Shown here: piece by piece, positions 1 through 11,627 of the stretch
Layout of the letters: each line of letters begins with the position of its first letter
How positions within the stretch are numbered: the stretch's first letter is position 1
DNA from: Echinometra lucunter
Lineage: Eukaryota > Echinodermata > Echinoidea > Camarodonta > Echinometridae
Assembly (NCBI GenBank): GCA_029962745.1
Contig: CM057167.1
Span: 24,714,642-24,778,641 of the forward strand
Length of the DNA stretch: 64,000 bases
Reading direction: 5' to 3'
Translations under genes and position numbers: made by a program
Notes under the pieces: model-generated
The model's database searches: none
Told to the model about the DNA's origin: nothing
What the model saw: only the letters and a program-made list of their open reading frames with translations

Positions 1-622
1 AAAGTGTTCTCTCGCAGAACGAATGAAGAAGAAAATTTATCTTAAAACGCTTCATTATTTTCTTCAAAACCTATCCAGAACGCAGTAACGGTAACTCAAA
101 AACAATTGTCACAGTGTCACAACTTGGTTTTCATTAGAGGAGTTTAAAAATGCGTATTTGCTAAGGGCTTTTGTGCGTACAATACATTAATAGGTGCGTT
201 TTTGCGCTGACGCCACGGACTTCTCTTCTCCAGCCTGTCATATCCTGGATCCGTTGCCCTCAGTATAATAGATTTAGATGGATTTGGTTTTACACCATCT
301 CGAATGGGATGTAAATGGGTTTTATGGTCAGTCTCTAGAACATCGAAAGAAATAGATATCTTCCATTTTCGATCATGTCAATATTCTATTTCTTCTATTT
401 TCACTCCGATCTATCAGTCACTATTGCTACTTTTCATCATTCTTCAAATCTGATATTGCAATATCGCAATGCGAACCGCTTGTGGCTTAATTGTGGGTAA
501 GTCTAAATCCAAATGATTGATCGCTTGCATTTCTAGGGAATTGAAAAAGAACATGTGGAAATGGCGACAAGCAATTTATTGATCACTTATAATGATGATC
601 TTTGCCTAAAGAGAATTATGGA
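1..622. other. No recognised feature
   Basis: AT-rich unique-looking sequence. I see no long open frame, tandem repeat or terminal inverted repeat here. Confidence 0.5.
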
Positions 623-919
623 AGCGTCGTGGTCTGGTGGTTCTGACTCTCGTCTTTCAATCAGAGGGTCGTGGGTTCGAATCCCAGCCATGGCGTTAAT
701 TTCCTTCAGCAAGAAATTCATCCACATCGTGCTGCACTCAACCCAGGTGAGGTGAATGGGTACCTGGCAGGAATTCATTCCTTGAAATGCTTGCGCGCTG
801 TAAAAGGCTGCCGGGCTAAAGCTGGGGTAATAATATCCAAGTCCTTTGGAAGCGCATAGAGACGTTATATCATAATGTGATATGCGCTATACAAGCACTG
901 TATATTATTATTATTATTA
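623..919 (+). mobile_element. tRNA-derived SINE, full-length looking, plus strand
   Basis: The head (about 623-695) resembles a tRNA gene: an A-box-like TGGTCTGGTGG at 630-640 and a near-perfect B box GGTTCGAATCC at about 674-684, closed by a pairing TGGGTTCGAATCCCAG arm. The body contains CCCAGGTGAGGTGAATGGG and TGGGTACCTGG (757-767), which recur in other SINEs of this window. The end has the motif GCGCTATACAAGCACTGTAT followed by a short ATT tail (about 901-919), typical of SINEs that end in a simple repeat. It is not a functional tRNA, because the head runs straight into the SINE body and the anticodon arm is poor. It would be transcribed by RNA polymerase III from the internal boxes and moved by a LINE reverse transcriptase. 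The family name cannot be given without a library search. Confidence 0.85.
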
Positions 920-2227
920 AGGGAATGTGTTACATTCTCTCAGTGTCACGGCTGAAATCAGATGAAGATATGATTTAAGAACGTGCAATTGTAGAACATG
1001 TTCTCAGATTGAGATTGATGGATGTAGCAGATTTACCCTGGAGCCATGTACTGCATCAGTGAATACGACGAAATTTGCACACGCAATCTGTCAATTACAT
1101 GTCTATTACACAGAAGGCGGGGAGGGGTCCAAATATACATTCAAAGTGTTATAACATCGAAATAATTGATGAAACTAGACCGTTGGGAAGAATCGTCTCT
1201 TAAGCTTCATCTTCAAGGGCTTTTAGTTCTAGGAAACGCGATCGGAAAATAAAAAGTACAAGAACAAAATTAACTCTGGATTTATTATAAGAACATCGTA
1301 TGTACAATATTCTCTTTTGCCTTTCGAATTTACAGCGTTCATTGAGTTGTCGGTATTCTTTGACCTAGGAGTCGGACAAACAAGCAAAAGGAAAAGTGTT
1401 CTAAAAATTTTCGTAGACACAACTGTACAAAATCTGAGAGCAAAAAATGTCTGTCAAAGTGTGGCAGGTCCCCCTTGAATTACCAAAGAATATGTACATG
1501 TATGATGTTCTACAATGTCAGTGTTCTACATGACGAGCAAATGTCTAGAAATAAGCGCAAAAAACTTCAAATGGTCCCCAAACACCACTTGAAATAATGT
1601 ACTCCTGAATAATAATTGCTGATTAACATCGTCCATCCTCAAGGGTTTATCTGTCCTTTACCAGCAGTAACAGAAACTCGGTCACAGTATCCGATCTAAC
1701 ATGCACTTGACAATGGCGAATGCTGAAAACCTGTTGTGTTCTCTTAACTCGCTCCCTTTTCCTTCATTCCCAAGCTAATTATGCCCCATTTTGATACAAT
1801 TTCACCAATTCCCTCATGCCCCATAATCCAAGTTGAACGTACTTGATATAAACGTCGAACTCGCGTCCGCCAAAGTTTGTCTATCTATAATGGCATACGA
1901 GATGTCCCTATTAAAATAATTGGTGCTGTCCAACAGTCGGTATCTGTCTGCATAATGCGAATACCACTTTGTCTAGCTTGAAAAGGAGGCAGAATTTAGA
2001 TATAGCTCGCTGGAGTAATAGTTCTGTGGTATAATTTTTGGAATTGACTGTATAATATCAGTTTCCGATTCATTTTAAGTGCACGCGAAAAAGCAATTAG
2101 AATCTTGAGGGTAAAAATTTAAGATGAGATGTTAATTATGCATTTATTACATTCAACGGGAACATATTTTCTCTTGTTCACTTCACCTGTCAAGTAGTAC
2201 ATTAGTATGTATTATTTGGAAAAAAAT
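920..2227. other. No recognised feature
   Basis: AT-rich sequence without convincing coding potential or repeat structure. Short open frames here (for example minus strand 1229-1420) have no recognisable domain. Confidence 0.45.
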
Positions 2228-2401
2228 CTACTACTACTGCTCCTCCTCCTGCTCCTCCTACTACTGCTGCTGCTGCTGCTGCTATTACTACTACTTCTAC
2301 TGCTACTACTGCTACTACTGCTACTACTTCTACTGCTACTACTGCTACTACTGCTACTACTGCTACTACTTCTACTACTACTACTGCTACTACTGTTACT
2401 A

Positions 2402-2441
<40 letters not shown>

Positions 2442-2451
2442 GCTACTACTG

Positions 2452-2486
<35 letters not shown>

Positions 2487-2487
2487 G

Positions 2488-2522
<35 letters not shown>

Positions 2523-2541
2523 GCTGCTGCTGCTACTACTA

Positions 2542-2576
<35 letters not shown>

Positions 2577-2631
2577 ACTACTACTACTGCTACTACTACT
2601 ACTGCTACTGCTGCTACTACTACTACTACTG

Positions 2632-2661
<30 letters not shown>
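2228..2661. repeat. (CTA/CTG)n trinucleotide microsatellite, about 430 bp
   Basis: Almost uninterrupted CTN triplets, mostly CTA with runs of CTG (about 2264-2282, 2520-2532, 2558-2576) and some CTT/CTC. A one-base-type phase slip near 2395-2405 (GTTACTATACTAC) shifts the reading phase, so a forward frame reads as poly-Leu and then poly-Tyr/Cys. That phase change and the total lack of non-repeat sequence argue that it is a microsatellite and not a protein. ACTATACTATACTACTAGTAGTAC just downstream continues as a decayed edge. Confidence 0.95.
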
Positions 2662-2662
<1 letters not shown>

Positions 2663-4637
2663 TAAATGATACTATACTATACTACTAGTAGTACCTACAA
2701 CTACATACATTTATAGAATCTGAAAAAAATATATAAGAACGAGAATATTATTCAAAAAAGGTGGGGTAAATAAATCTATCACTTCAAGAAAATATTACTT
2801 TGTGGTCTGGTACAACTACGATCGTAATCTTGAGGACTTAACATGGTAGGTAAACATGCGTCTATCACACTGAATGGCTTTGCATTTATTGGCAGACTAA
2901 TAATTCCAAGCCGTGTACTTTCGTGAGTTCGAAAAAAAGGCAATCTCAAACGATTCACATCTGAAAAACCCAACATCGTTTCCCTCTTACAATGACATTG
3001 CTGCGTTTCCATCGCAACGGTGCTTCAGCCGACGCAGCATGCCTCCGGTTGTGATCATTCACGGATTGTTACAAGATAATTTGTTTGGGTGAGTGCGAAA
3101 TTGCTCGTATCATTGCGATGCATTCCCTTACTTTTCTGTTATATCATTTATTTATACTGCTGTTGAAATGAACACTGTTTTTTATTTAGTCATTGTACAC
3201 AATTATGTTGAATGTTCTGCCGTAACCATAGTAACTAAGCAAGTTACGTATTGTTTATCGCTGACGTATGTAATCATTTAACAATAACAGAGCAGTTGGG
3301 TTAAATCTTTGGAAGAAGCAGTTTGTGATAAATTCATGCACAAACTCAGTGTTCTAAACGTAATACCATAAAAGTAAGATTTTAGCATCTCACTCAGTTA
3401 TGGCTTATATACTTTATCGTCTGAATTTTGGACCTTATATAGCTAAGAAACAATGTTGATTTCTGATATAAGAATTGGTTTATTACTGTTTTAAAAAAAA
3501 CAAATGACTTATTTATAATGGATGATTGATAAGTGAATACAAGCAATCATTTGATATTATACAACGATTAAGATAAGATAAGTTTAGATACAAGATAATT
3601 TAGAAATTTGAATCATTTTGGTGACAATCACAAACAATGAACTGCGCTGAACGCAGATGCGGGTACGTGGTCTTGGGTACTTAAACACGAGGAATAGGAA
3701 TGTTTGTGCATAGATTTGAGCTACTTCCAGTAAAATATTAACATAATTATATCTACTTTAAAAACAATCATTTCCTGGGACATTACTTCTGTGATTTTCT
3801 TCCACGTGGGCATAGAATTTACCTGAAAATCATTTGACCTCTACAAGAATCCAACCCTTCCTTAAAGAATTCCAAATCATGCTTTTAATCTAAATGTATG
3901 CCTTATGAAAGTTCCACGTTCTAATCTCTTGTGGCTACTAAGTTTGGACATCCTACACATTCATGGTACGCTGTGATGAAATTACGGAACAATTAACTCC
4001 CGCAGTGAACGTCATTTCATTTCTTTTTGACTTGTTCAAACAGAACTAATCGTTGACCGTAGGGGACTATCAGATCTTGTTTATGGGTATTTAGAACTGA
4101 AATGAATAACAAAAACAGTGATAAGTTACTTGTGAAAGGGGACATGGAGAGTGGAATTATGCTACCGTCAAATACAGACGTGCGTCATTTTCTGTGTGCG
4201 TGTTCGCAGGATGCAGCCGGTTGTCGGCAAACTCCTACGATTCGTACGTCCTCCGTTTGAATTAGTCACAACCGTCCGTGCACCCATCTGCATCTCCTCT
4301 TTGCACCCTCCCCATAAACAAGCCCCTTCTTATCTGCAAGACCTCTTGCCCCGAAGGTACAGCCCAAGTAGAGGTACTGCAGCATAATTATGGCACACGA
4401 CGAGCCACGGCTCCGTACTATGGCAGCGTACAGCCCCAAGGGCTGATCCGCATGAAGACCGTGCGATGTTCGCAAGAACCCATATTGCGATTGCTGTACT
4501 TGTCTCGTGCGTTGGATGTCCAACAGCTTTTTTGCGTGCTCCTGCGTGCTCCTGCCTGCTTGCTCCTGCCTGTGTATCGCGGACTTAAGAATTTTCGCGA
4601 AATCCGTTGTAGATCACACGCAGAAAGTTGCACGGCC
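2662..4637. other. No recognised feature
   Basis: AT-rich, apparently unique. Short frames at 3093-3281 and 4151-4387 have no recognisable family or splice-site support. Confidence 0.4.
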
Positions 4638-4667
4638 GTTTTTGTTTTTGTTTTTGTTTTTGTTTTT
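4638..4667. repeat. (GTTTTT)5 microsatellite
   Basis: Five tandem copies of GTTTTT. A nearby stretch at about 4537-4575 has an imperfect repeat of TGCTCCTGC. Confidence 0.9.
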
Positions 4668-5480
4668 AATCTACCCCCTTTAATCCCCTTTCTCTCAAAA
4701 CAAAAGCTAAACAGATTTGTCAAAAAGGGAACCTAATATTTGTTTGAAGTTAGCTTACATTTTTAAGTCAAGTAATATTAATACACGGCTTCACTGGAGA
4801 GAAGATAGATGAAAATTATATGAAAGTAAGTATTTAGGAAAGGATCTGTGTTTTGAATAAAAAGGATTCTCGTCGAATGTTGTGCCATGAGCGTTTCATA
4901 GTCCATGATATGTGTTTGTCCAGATAGACCCGTTTACTAATATATTTAAAGTCACGTTTGTCTCCAGAACCCTTTCTTACCAACTATCCAGTTCACCTGT
5001 TATGCATAATGGCTTCTGAATAGATGGAATCCAGTTTGCAAACATTAGTTGTTGCTATGTCAGACAAACTTCTGACAAGCTCTTTGTTGTCAAGAGAAAC
5101 TTTCTTCAACAGCTATGCATAAAATTCTACTGTTGACTTTGAAACATATCCGTCTGGTGTTTTTAATGATTCATCCTTAACTGAATAGGTTTTCTGGCGA
5201 CCCGCTGTCATTGAGCTTCGCTCCAGTGATCTCGAGGCACCAGGAAACAAAAAAACTTAACAGTTGTCTTAAGAAACACCTGGATCGAGAAAGTATATGG
5301 ATGAACGCTTGCATAAACTCCGGCTTTGCTCACCCTCTTATTCCAAACTACCTATCCAAGTTGTCTCGGAATGTGTGTCACATTCATTATTGCAAAGACA
5401 GACTGAAATCATGTTTGTCTTGGAAGGATGCAGCTTTTCAAAAGTATATATGCAAAGAATCTTGTTGAAATTCTGAACAT
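4668..5480. other. No recognised feature
   Basis: AT-rich sequence. The open frame 5211-5468 (85 codons) has no recognisable motif. Confidence 0.4.
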
Positions 5481-5727
5481 ACTATGAACATGACCGACAA
5501 AGAAAGTGGACAAAATAAACAACCTCTCATTATCCCCTTCACAATGGTTCTGGTAGTCAAAAGAACATCCCTTCATTAGTTCCAGGTGAATATGCATGTT
5601 ACACCTGTTCCACATATTTTAGATAATAGTAGTGAAGGGATGTTCTTTTGACTACCAGAACCATTGTGAAGGGTAGAATGAGGGGTTGCTTATTTTGTCC
5701 GCTTTCTTTGTCCGTCATGTTCATAGT
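5481..5727. mobile_element. Foldback MITE with ~95-bp terminal inverted repeats, copy 1
   Basis: The left arm starts ACTATGAACATGACCGACAA and the right arm ends TTGTCCGTCATGTTCATAGT. The two arms pair for roughly 95 bp with a handful of mismatches. Both contain GACAAAGAAAGYGGACAAAA and the stretch CACAATGGTTCTGGTAGTC. The unpaired centre (about 5580-5625) holds CAGGTG...CACCTG. A second copy lies at 8180-8446. It has no coding capacity, so it is non-autonomous. The superfamily is uncertain because no clear target duplication is seen. Both long arms and centre match the second copy, so this is a real family and not a chance palindrome. Confidence 0.9.
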
Positions 5728-6729
5728 GACAGGTTAAAGTGTGATTGCTACCACGCTTTGGACCTGCTCAATTTTACCGCTAGATTGGGACCCCTTTGGT
5801 GTCCACATTTGAGAAAACATTTGCAAGGTATCTTTTGGAATTCTGGATGGGCCATGATGTGGTGATTAGCATTGAATTTTACCTCACAATAATTGTCCCG
5901 CTGGAGTAAATTTCTTTTTTGCAAGATATCTTGAGGAAATTCTAAACATGTCGTGACCATGATGACATTGGGATCCACCTGGTTTCGACCTTAGTTGCAA
6001 AGGAGAATTGCACGATATTTTGTGACGTTCCGACTAGGCCATGGTGTGAAACATTATAAGACCAGTTTAACTTCATCATGTGCTTAGGGCACCACTGCTG
6101 TCGATCTTTAAGTGCCTTAATGAAGCGAATTGGATGCATGTCATGATCACGCCGGGAAGCGATCTCAAAAGACGGGCAACACTTGAGGGATTTCGACGGC
6201 ATCACTGGTTGGAATATTGGAGGAGAGAGAGAGAGAGAGGAGAGGAGAGAGAAGAGGGTAATGATGATGGAGGAAATTACTTGGTAAATTTTAGCAGGTG
6301 AGTAGACCTTCCTGCATCAGGGGACGGTTGGTGTTACTTCCGTGATATTTTTCGTTGCGTTTGCTTTCCAGGCAAACATCATCACCGTGTTCGTATTACC
6401 TCTCTTGGAAACGCGCAAAGGGTTTTCCCTGTGCGAAACTGTAATTCTCAAGGGAAAGATTTACCAAACGCTTTAAGATTATTAAAGTGTTTTTAGTGCA
6501 AAGTGGGTCTATACAGGTAGTCTAGAGGGTTTTCATGTAGCTCAGCAAGCCTGAGAATGAGTAATTTTGCAAAACTTTTGTGTTGAACAAACAATCTTTT
6601 TGCCAAATTGTGCATATTGTTTTGTGCCAAATTCCACGTGAGGTAAACCAGCGACTGTGCTCATTGGCATTTTTTTTTCAAAGGAAAGGTAAAAAAAAAC
6701 CCCTCATCTCATGGTCTAGACCGTCATCT
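5728..6729. other. Unannotated, with a short GA tract
   Basis: A GA-rich tract (about 6222-6257) is the only structure I see. Short open frames on both strands (5748-6301) overlap each other and have no recognisable motif. Confidence 0.4.
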
Positions 6730-6888
6730 GGGCCCCGTAACACAAAGATTTGCAATCAATCTCAAAGTTGTAACACCCAATCAAGGCCATTTTTTCATGC
6801 GAATCTCATTTAAAAAGGTGACCCTGGACCAATCAAAATGGTTGTTTTAAATTTGCGATTGATCGCACACCTTTGTGTTACGGGCTCC
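6730..6888. mobile_element. MITE, GGGCCCCGTAACACAAAG termini
   Basis: The left end GGGCCCCGTAACACAAAG is matched on the right by CTTTGTGTTACGGGCTCC, its near-exact reverse complement. Pairing continues through TTTGCRATCAATC for about 30 bp. Length is about 159 bp with no reading frame. The interior contains ACCAATCAAAATGG, and the same CCAAT core appears in other MITEs of this window. It is non-autonomous and the transposase family cannot be assigned from one copy. Confidence 0.85.
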
Positions 6889-7889
6889 TGTTTAACACAA
6901 CAGGCATAGCAAACAATAAAGTGAACTGGAATGGCCATGTATCGGTTCGTCAGGAGCGATATTACATGATGGAGTAAATAGAACAATAGAAAGAAAAACA
7001 AACATTGCAACGAATTTCTGCGTTTAGTTCTAAGACTGAAAACAGTATTTAGGGCGTAGTGCCTCGTGCACATCACCAAACCGTTTGTTGTTGTTGTTTT
7101 TTTTTAGTCTAGTACAAGGCTCTACATGTTTGCTTGCACCAATGGCCAAGGGTTGCACGATACAGAAATGCTAAATGCAAACCTCATAAGGCTTTCCAAT
7201 ATTTTTATTTAAAAAAAACTGCTTTCACTTGATTATGTGTAATGAACCAAGTGCGTTTGTTGGTTTTTATTTATTCATTTATTTATGTGCGCATTTTTGT
7301 TAGAAAGGTTTCCGTATCACCACAAAATTGCAATAAAAACTTATATCATGCAAAGATTATATTTCGTGACTGAAAATTAGATTTGAAGATCATGAACATA
7401 ATTGCATTTAGTCGGCACATTACTCAGCTAACCACAGATTTATTAGGCTTTTTTTTTTCGTTTATTTTGTGGTCTTCTCAATATTGTAATTCTTCATACC
7501 AAGTAAGTCTGTTTCTTTCCTCATGTTCCTTACTGATATTTTCATGACTTGTCATGTTTCATAATATTTTGTTAAATATTAAGCAGAGAATTGCTTGCAC
7601 AGGAAATACGTGGGGCGAAATAGCTTTGGCTTGTTTTCATTCTTCCTTTTTTCCCCTTTCGTAAGTTTTGTGGTATTAAATGCATTTTATATGATGCATC
7701 ATCGATTCCATTACACCTGTCATAATCATATCGGTGGTCGATGGTTACTTTATTAATATTCAGAAAGTGCAGGTGCACTTATCATTGATTTTGATTAGAT
7801 GTATACATTGACAATGTATACATGTATATCAAGATACAATTGCATTAGCTCCGTAATCATCATGGTCAATACTCAGTGTAAATAGCAGA
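6889..7889. other. No recognised feature
   Basis: AT-rich with short poly-T/A runs (7097-7105, 7450-7458). Nothing further is supported. Confidence 0.4.
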
Positions 7890-7892
7890 ATA

Positions 7893-8075
7893 TAAAGTTC
7901 AAATTTACACCCGATCTTACAACGTACCTGGATTCCTAAGGTGCCAAAATTGAGTGTTACACTTTGAAATGTTACACCTTTAAATGTCGGTATTTACGCC
8001 CTTAAGTTTGCGTTTGCACCCGAGCTTGTGGAGCAGCGAGCAAGGTGCGAATACTTCCCCTTTGAAGGTGCAAGG
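7893..8075. repeat. Probable decayed repeat rich in TTACACC / GGTGCAA motifs
   Basis: Repeated short motifs TTTACACCC, GTTACAC, TTACACC, TTTACGCCC, TTGCACCC and AAGGTGCAA occur within 180 bp. They resemble the interior of the better-defined TIR element at 60260-60570. No clear termini are seen, so this is a weak call. Confidence 0.35.
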
Positions 8076-8179
8076 CTATGGAATTAAACCCAATGTATGC
8101 CTCCATTGTACGGGTGCTGTTATTCCACTACTTGGGAGATCTGATGCAGATTTCAGCTGTTTCGATGATGATGTCACTC

Positions 8180-8446
8180 ACTCTGAACATGGCGGACAAA
8201 GAAAGCGGACAAAACAAACAACCTCTCATTCTACCCTTCACAATGGTTCTGGTAGTCTGAAGAACATCCCTTCACAGCTATTATGTTTAATCATGTAGTT
8301 ACAGGTGAATATGCATGTGACACCTGTTCCACATAGTTTAGACAATAGCAGTGAAGGGATGTTCTTTTGACTACCAGAACCATTGTGAAGGGTAGAATGA
8401 GGGTTGTTTATTTTGTCCGCTTTCTTTGTCCGTCGTGTTCATAGTG
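8180..8446. mobile_element. Foldback MITE, copy 2 of the 5481 family
   Basis: The left arm CTCTGAACATGGCGGACAAA and right arm TTTGTCCGTCGTGTTCATAG pair over about 95 bp. Arms and centre (CAGGTGAATATGCATGTGAC) match copy 1 at 5481-5727. This copy has about 20 extra bases on the left of the centre (TATTATGTTTAATCATGTAG). The arms are flanked by GATGATGATG on the left and CATCATCAT on the right. That may be extra TIR sequence, or insertion into a simple repeat. Confidence 0.9.
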
Positions 8447-8768
8447 ACTGTCATCATCATGGCCATATCATTTTTCAAATACGGGTGTGTTTTATTTAAA
8501 TCCGCAGACTTTTTATGAGAATTCTAGGTTTGGATTTACTTCAGCACAAATCATCTCGAGAACTTTTTAGAACTGAATATGACGTAATAAATCTTTCTTT
8601 AACCGTGTTAACGCTTCTCATGCAACTTTGGTTAAAATAATAATTAAAGTAGACATTTATGCGCGAGATATATGTGTTCATTCATAGTGGGTGCCAAAGG
8701 CGCTTACAATAATTATTTTGACATGTTAATGAATATTAATCAGTGTTAATGAGAAAGTGTAAAAGTCT

Positions 8769-8924
8769 GGGCCCCATTTCATAAAGTTGTTATAATAGCA
8801 ACTCTTGCTGGAATGGCAACTTTCATTATAAAAGCCAATCAGGAAGCAGAATTGTCACTGTTGCCATGGTAGTTACCATTCCAGCAAGAGTTGCTATCAT
8901 AGCAACCTTTAATAAAACAAACCC
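8769..8924. mobile_element. MITE, GGGCCCCATTTCATAAAG termini
   Basis: The arms pair for about 50 bp. AGCAACTCTTGCTGGAATGG on the left is matched exactly by CCATTCCAGCAAGAGTTGCT on the right, while the outermost bases (GGGCCCCATTTCATAAAG versus reverse-complement GGGTTTGTTTTATTAAAG) have diverged. The centre includes AGCCAATCAGGAAGCAGAAT. The copy is about 156 bp and non-coding. It belongs to the same loose group of termini as 6730, 21299, 24926, 44857, 50255 and 53584. Confidence 0.85.
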
Positions 8925-8955
8925 ATCGAATACGGAAAGAACACTTGTCTCGTGG

Positions 8956-8994
8956 ATGGGGAGAGGGGAGGAGGGGGGGGGGGAGGGGGGGGGG
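8956..8994. repeat. G-rich homopolymer tract
   Basis: GGGGAGAGGGGAGGAGG followed by G11, A, G10. This is a purine-only tract. Minus-strand open frames across it are low complexity. Confidence 0.9.
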
Positions 8995-9170
8995 TCTCAA
9001 ATATATTGATGTACACACGAGACCACAAAGACGCTTGAAAAGACAAGCCGCGTTACGCGCGTTTGGGATGTCCAACTAGGTCAAAAAAAAAATAAAATCA
9101 GAAAAAGGGCTGTGTTTCTTAGCACGCATTTAGGGTGTCCTTCTCCCCATTTTCAGTCTGGACTTTGCAG

Positions 9171-9473
9171 CAAATCGAACAGCACAAATCGAACTGCACA
9201 AATCGAACAGCACAAATCGAACAGCACAAATCGAACAGCGCAAATCGAACAGCACAAATCGAACAGCTCCAATCGAACTGCACAAATCAAACTGCACAAA
9301 TCGAACAGCACAAATTGAGCAGCACAAATCGAACAGCACAAATCGAACTGCACAAATCGAACTGCACAAATCGAACTGCACAAATCGAACTGCACAAATC
9401 GAACTGCACAAATCGAACTGCACAAATCGAACTGCACAAATTGAACAGCACAAATCGGAACTGCACAAATCAC
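9171..9473. repeat. 14-bp minisatellite, about 21-22 copies
   Basis: Tandem copies of the 14-mer CACAAATCGAACAG or CACAAATCGAACTG. The variable position A/T in CAG versus CTG groups by region: CAG variants dominate at 9180-9270 and CTG variants at 9343-9440. Single-base variants (TTGAGC, CTCCAATCG) mark individual units. Because 14 is not a multiple of 3, all frames cycle through the repeat, and the four overlapping open frames here are artefacts of a repeat without stop codons. There is no spacer diversity, so it is not a CRISPR array. Confidence 0.97.
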
Positions 9474-9557
9474 TCCTCAAACAGAAAAGAAAGAGACAGA
9501 GACATTGTTAGGGGATATGTCCGAGGGTCTTATTCGCAGTAAATCTTTCATGAAAAT

Positions 9558-9827
9558 TATAATGATAATAATGATGATAAAAATAATAATAATAATAATA
9601 ACCCTTATTTACCCAGGGTAGCCACTTCAGCTTTATCAGCTGATCTTCCAACGGGCCCTGCATAACATAGCATGCTGTTATTACCCTTCTTCATTCTTAA
9701 ATGCTGAGCGCCTGGCTAGAAGGCAGAAGGTCCCATTTTTGTAAGTCTTTGGCATGACTCAGCCGGGGATCGAATCCACGACCTCCCGTTCATGAGGCGG
9801 ACGCTCTATCAATTGAGTCAACATGCC
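9558..9827 (-). mobile_element. tRNA-derived SINE, minus strand
   Basis: Read on the minus strand, the head GGCATGTTGACTCAATTGAT begins at 9827 and includes an A box, an anticodon-like arm and the B box GGATTCGATCCCC (about 9757-9769), closing with a GGCATGACTC pairing. It is a better tRNA likeness than the other SINEs here. The body follows with AAGGGTAATAACAGCATGCT, and the element ends in an ATT/ATC-rich tail (9558-9600 on plus as AATAATAATAAT). No downstream tRNA-like end is seen, so it is a SINE and not a tRNA gene. Confidence 0.8.
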
Positions 9828-9905
9828 TTTAAAAAATCGAAAAGGGTGATTTTGACCAATGGATGAAAGTCGTTTCTGGTGGTTTTGGAAACTCTGTGAT
9901 CACGC

Positions 9906-9908
<3 letters not shown>

Positions 9909-9962
<54 letters not shown>
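9909..9962. repeat. (TA)27 dinucleotide repeat
   Basis: Uninterrupted TA repeat. Open frames running through it are repeat artefacts. It is followed by a C-rich stretch. Confidence 0.97.
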
Positions 9963-9963
<1 letters not shown>

Positions 9964-11509
9964 TGACTCTCCTCCTCCCCCTCCCGACTTGTCTTCTGTA
10001 CGCCAGCACGGCCCAGCTCGTCTTTGGCTGTACGGGCATTTGGTTCACTGCTTACTGCTGTATGAATTATTTTAAACACTGTTGAATGAGCGGGCTTGAA
10101 ATGGAAGGAATGCGTTTATTCTCTTTGGCCAAATATACGTCCGCGAGGCAGCTGGAAAATTCCAAAGAATCTTGCTCTTCTAATGGAATTAGTCGTTGGT
10201 GTGGCGTACATTTGACCTAATCGTTATGCATTGCGTATACATTTACATTTAACAAGTCATGACCTTCGTGTGACCACTAACGAAACAATTACCTTGCACT
10301 ATAGACCATTGAGAATTTTTTTTTTTTTGGGGGGGGGAGTATGAAAGTTATTTTCAATTACGTCTTTCAAAAGCATCTGAAAATACCTCTACTACCCATC
10401 TTACTTTGCTAATGGACATATGGAAACGCCTTGAAAATGTGCTTTATGCTTTCAATGATTATTGGCACCCCGCCCCGCCCCACCCCACCCCGTAAAATTC
10501 TCCATGTTTGGTGCTGCTGCACCCGCGCCGTAATGAACTGTGAAATTAAAATTCTCGATGATTTTGACCGAAGCCTGTTTACACGGTACGTACCTAGCGG
10601 TTGCGGTAAAGTCGCTGTTGAAGTTGATCCGAGATGTATGGCTTGTAGTGTAAATGTGCCTAGCAGTCTCAGTAAATGAAACTTCTTGGCAATCAATACG
10701 AGTGCAATAATGAATTCCAAAATGAACAGTATCTGATATTGTTCAAAATGTATCTAGACTACATTATTGCATTCCAGCACTGATGTGACCTTTCACTGTG
10801 TGTGGTGCACTGTTTTCTAGTTGAAATACCTACATGTAATAAAAATTATTTCGGGAATGTTCGTAATGTTCAGGTTAAAGCTGCAGGAGTATCCTTTTAT
10901 TTGTTGTTGATGTTTTGTTTTTTTGAAATGGGGTTAGTTATTTTTTCCCCTAGAAATTTTGTTTTTTAATGCACAACAACTGATCAAAGGAACAAAACTT
11001 GTTTTTAGATACGGTTTTAGACCCGTTATTAGAATAGAAAATGACATAACTACGTATACCTTAACACTTGCCAGTTATCAAGAAATTGAGGGCAAAAGCT
11101 TTTGATATTATTAATCCAAACATTATCTTAGATTGTATATCATGAGACGTAATTCCTTTCCCTCAAATGAATTAAGAATGTTACTTATATCATTATTGTT
11201 TGCCATGTCTGGGTAAGATGGAGGAAAATGTACTTATTAAAAAAGGAATGTACTTGTTAAAACAAAACAACAAAAACATATGATCTGGGTAACTATGAGA
11301 TGCAATGATAATCCTTTAGAAGAATTTATGCATTCTCTCGTATTATAATATCAGACAGGGAGATATTGTCAATCCGCTGGAACTTCTAGCTAAAGATAAG
11401 AGAGGGTTAGTGTAGATTAAGTTCATCCTCCACGTGAGAAAGTAATACATTTCAACTTCAGAACATTCCGTACGAAAACCCAAACCCTATGGAACATTCA
11501 TTTTATTGC
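9963..11509. other. No recognised gene; short homopolymers
   Basis: T/G tract at about 10318-10339 and CCCCGCCCC-type tract at about 10468-10492. The open frame 10431-10679 is bordered by this low-complexity stretch and has no recognisable motif. Confidence 0.4.
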
Positions 11510-11627
11510 AATGATGATAATAAGAAGAAGAAGAGGCAGAAGGAGAAGAAGACGAATAAAGAAAAAGAAGAAGAAGAAGATGATGACGAAGAAGAAGAAG
11601 AAGAAGAAGAAGAAGAAGAAGAAGAAT
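11510..11627. repeat. (GAA)n microsatellite
   Basis: GAT/GAA triplets becoming a clean GAA run at 11587-11626. It abuts a SINE-like 3' end and probably grew from the SINE tail. Confidence 0.95.

Noticed and set aside
2207..2665. 152-codon forward open frame (poly-Leu then poly-Tyr/Cys)
   Set aside because: It is the CTA/CTG microsatellite read in two phases. There is no non-repeat sequence apart from a few starting residues.
9112..9542. Four overlapping open frames on both strands, and possible CRISPR-like regularity
   Set aside because: All come from a 14-bp tandem repeat without stop codons. There are no unique spacers, and the genome is clearly animal.
9757..9827. Real tRNA gene on the minus strand
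   Set aside because: Despite good A and B boxes, the sequence continues into a SINE body with an ATT-rich tail and the acceptor stem is not convincing.
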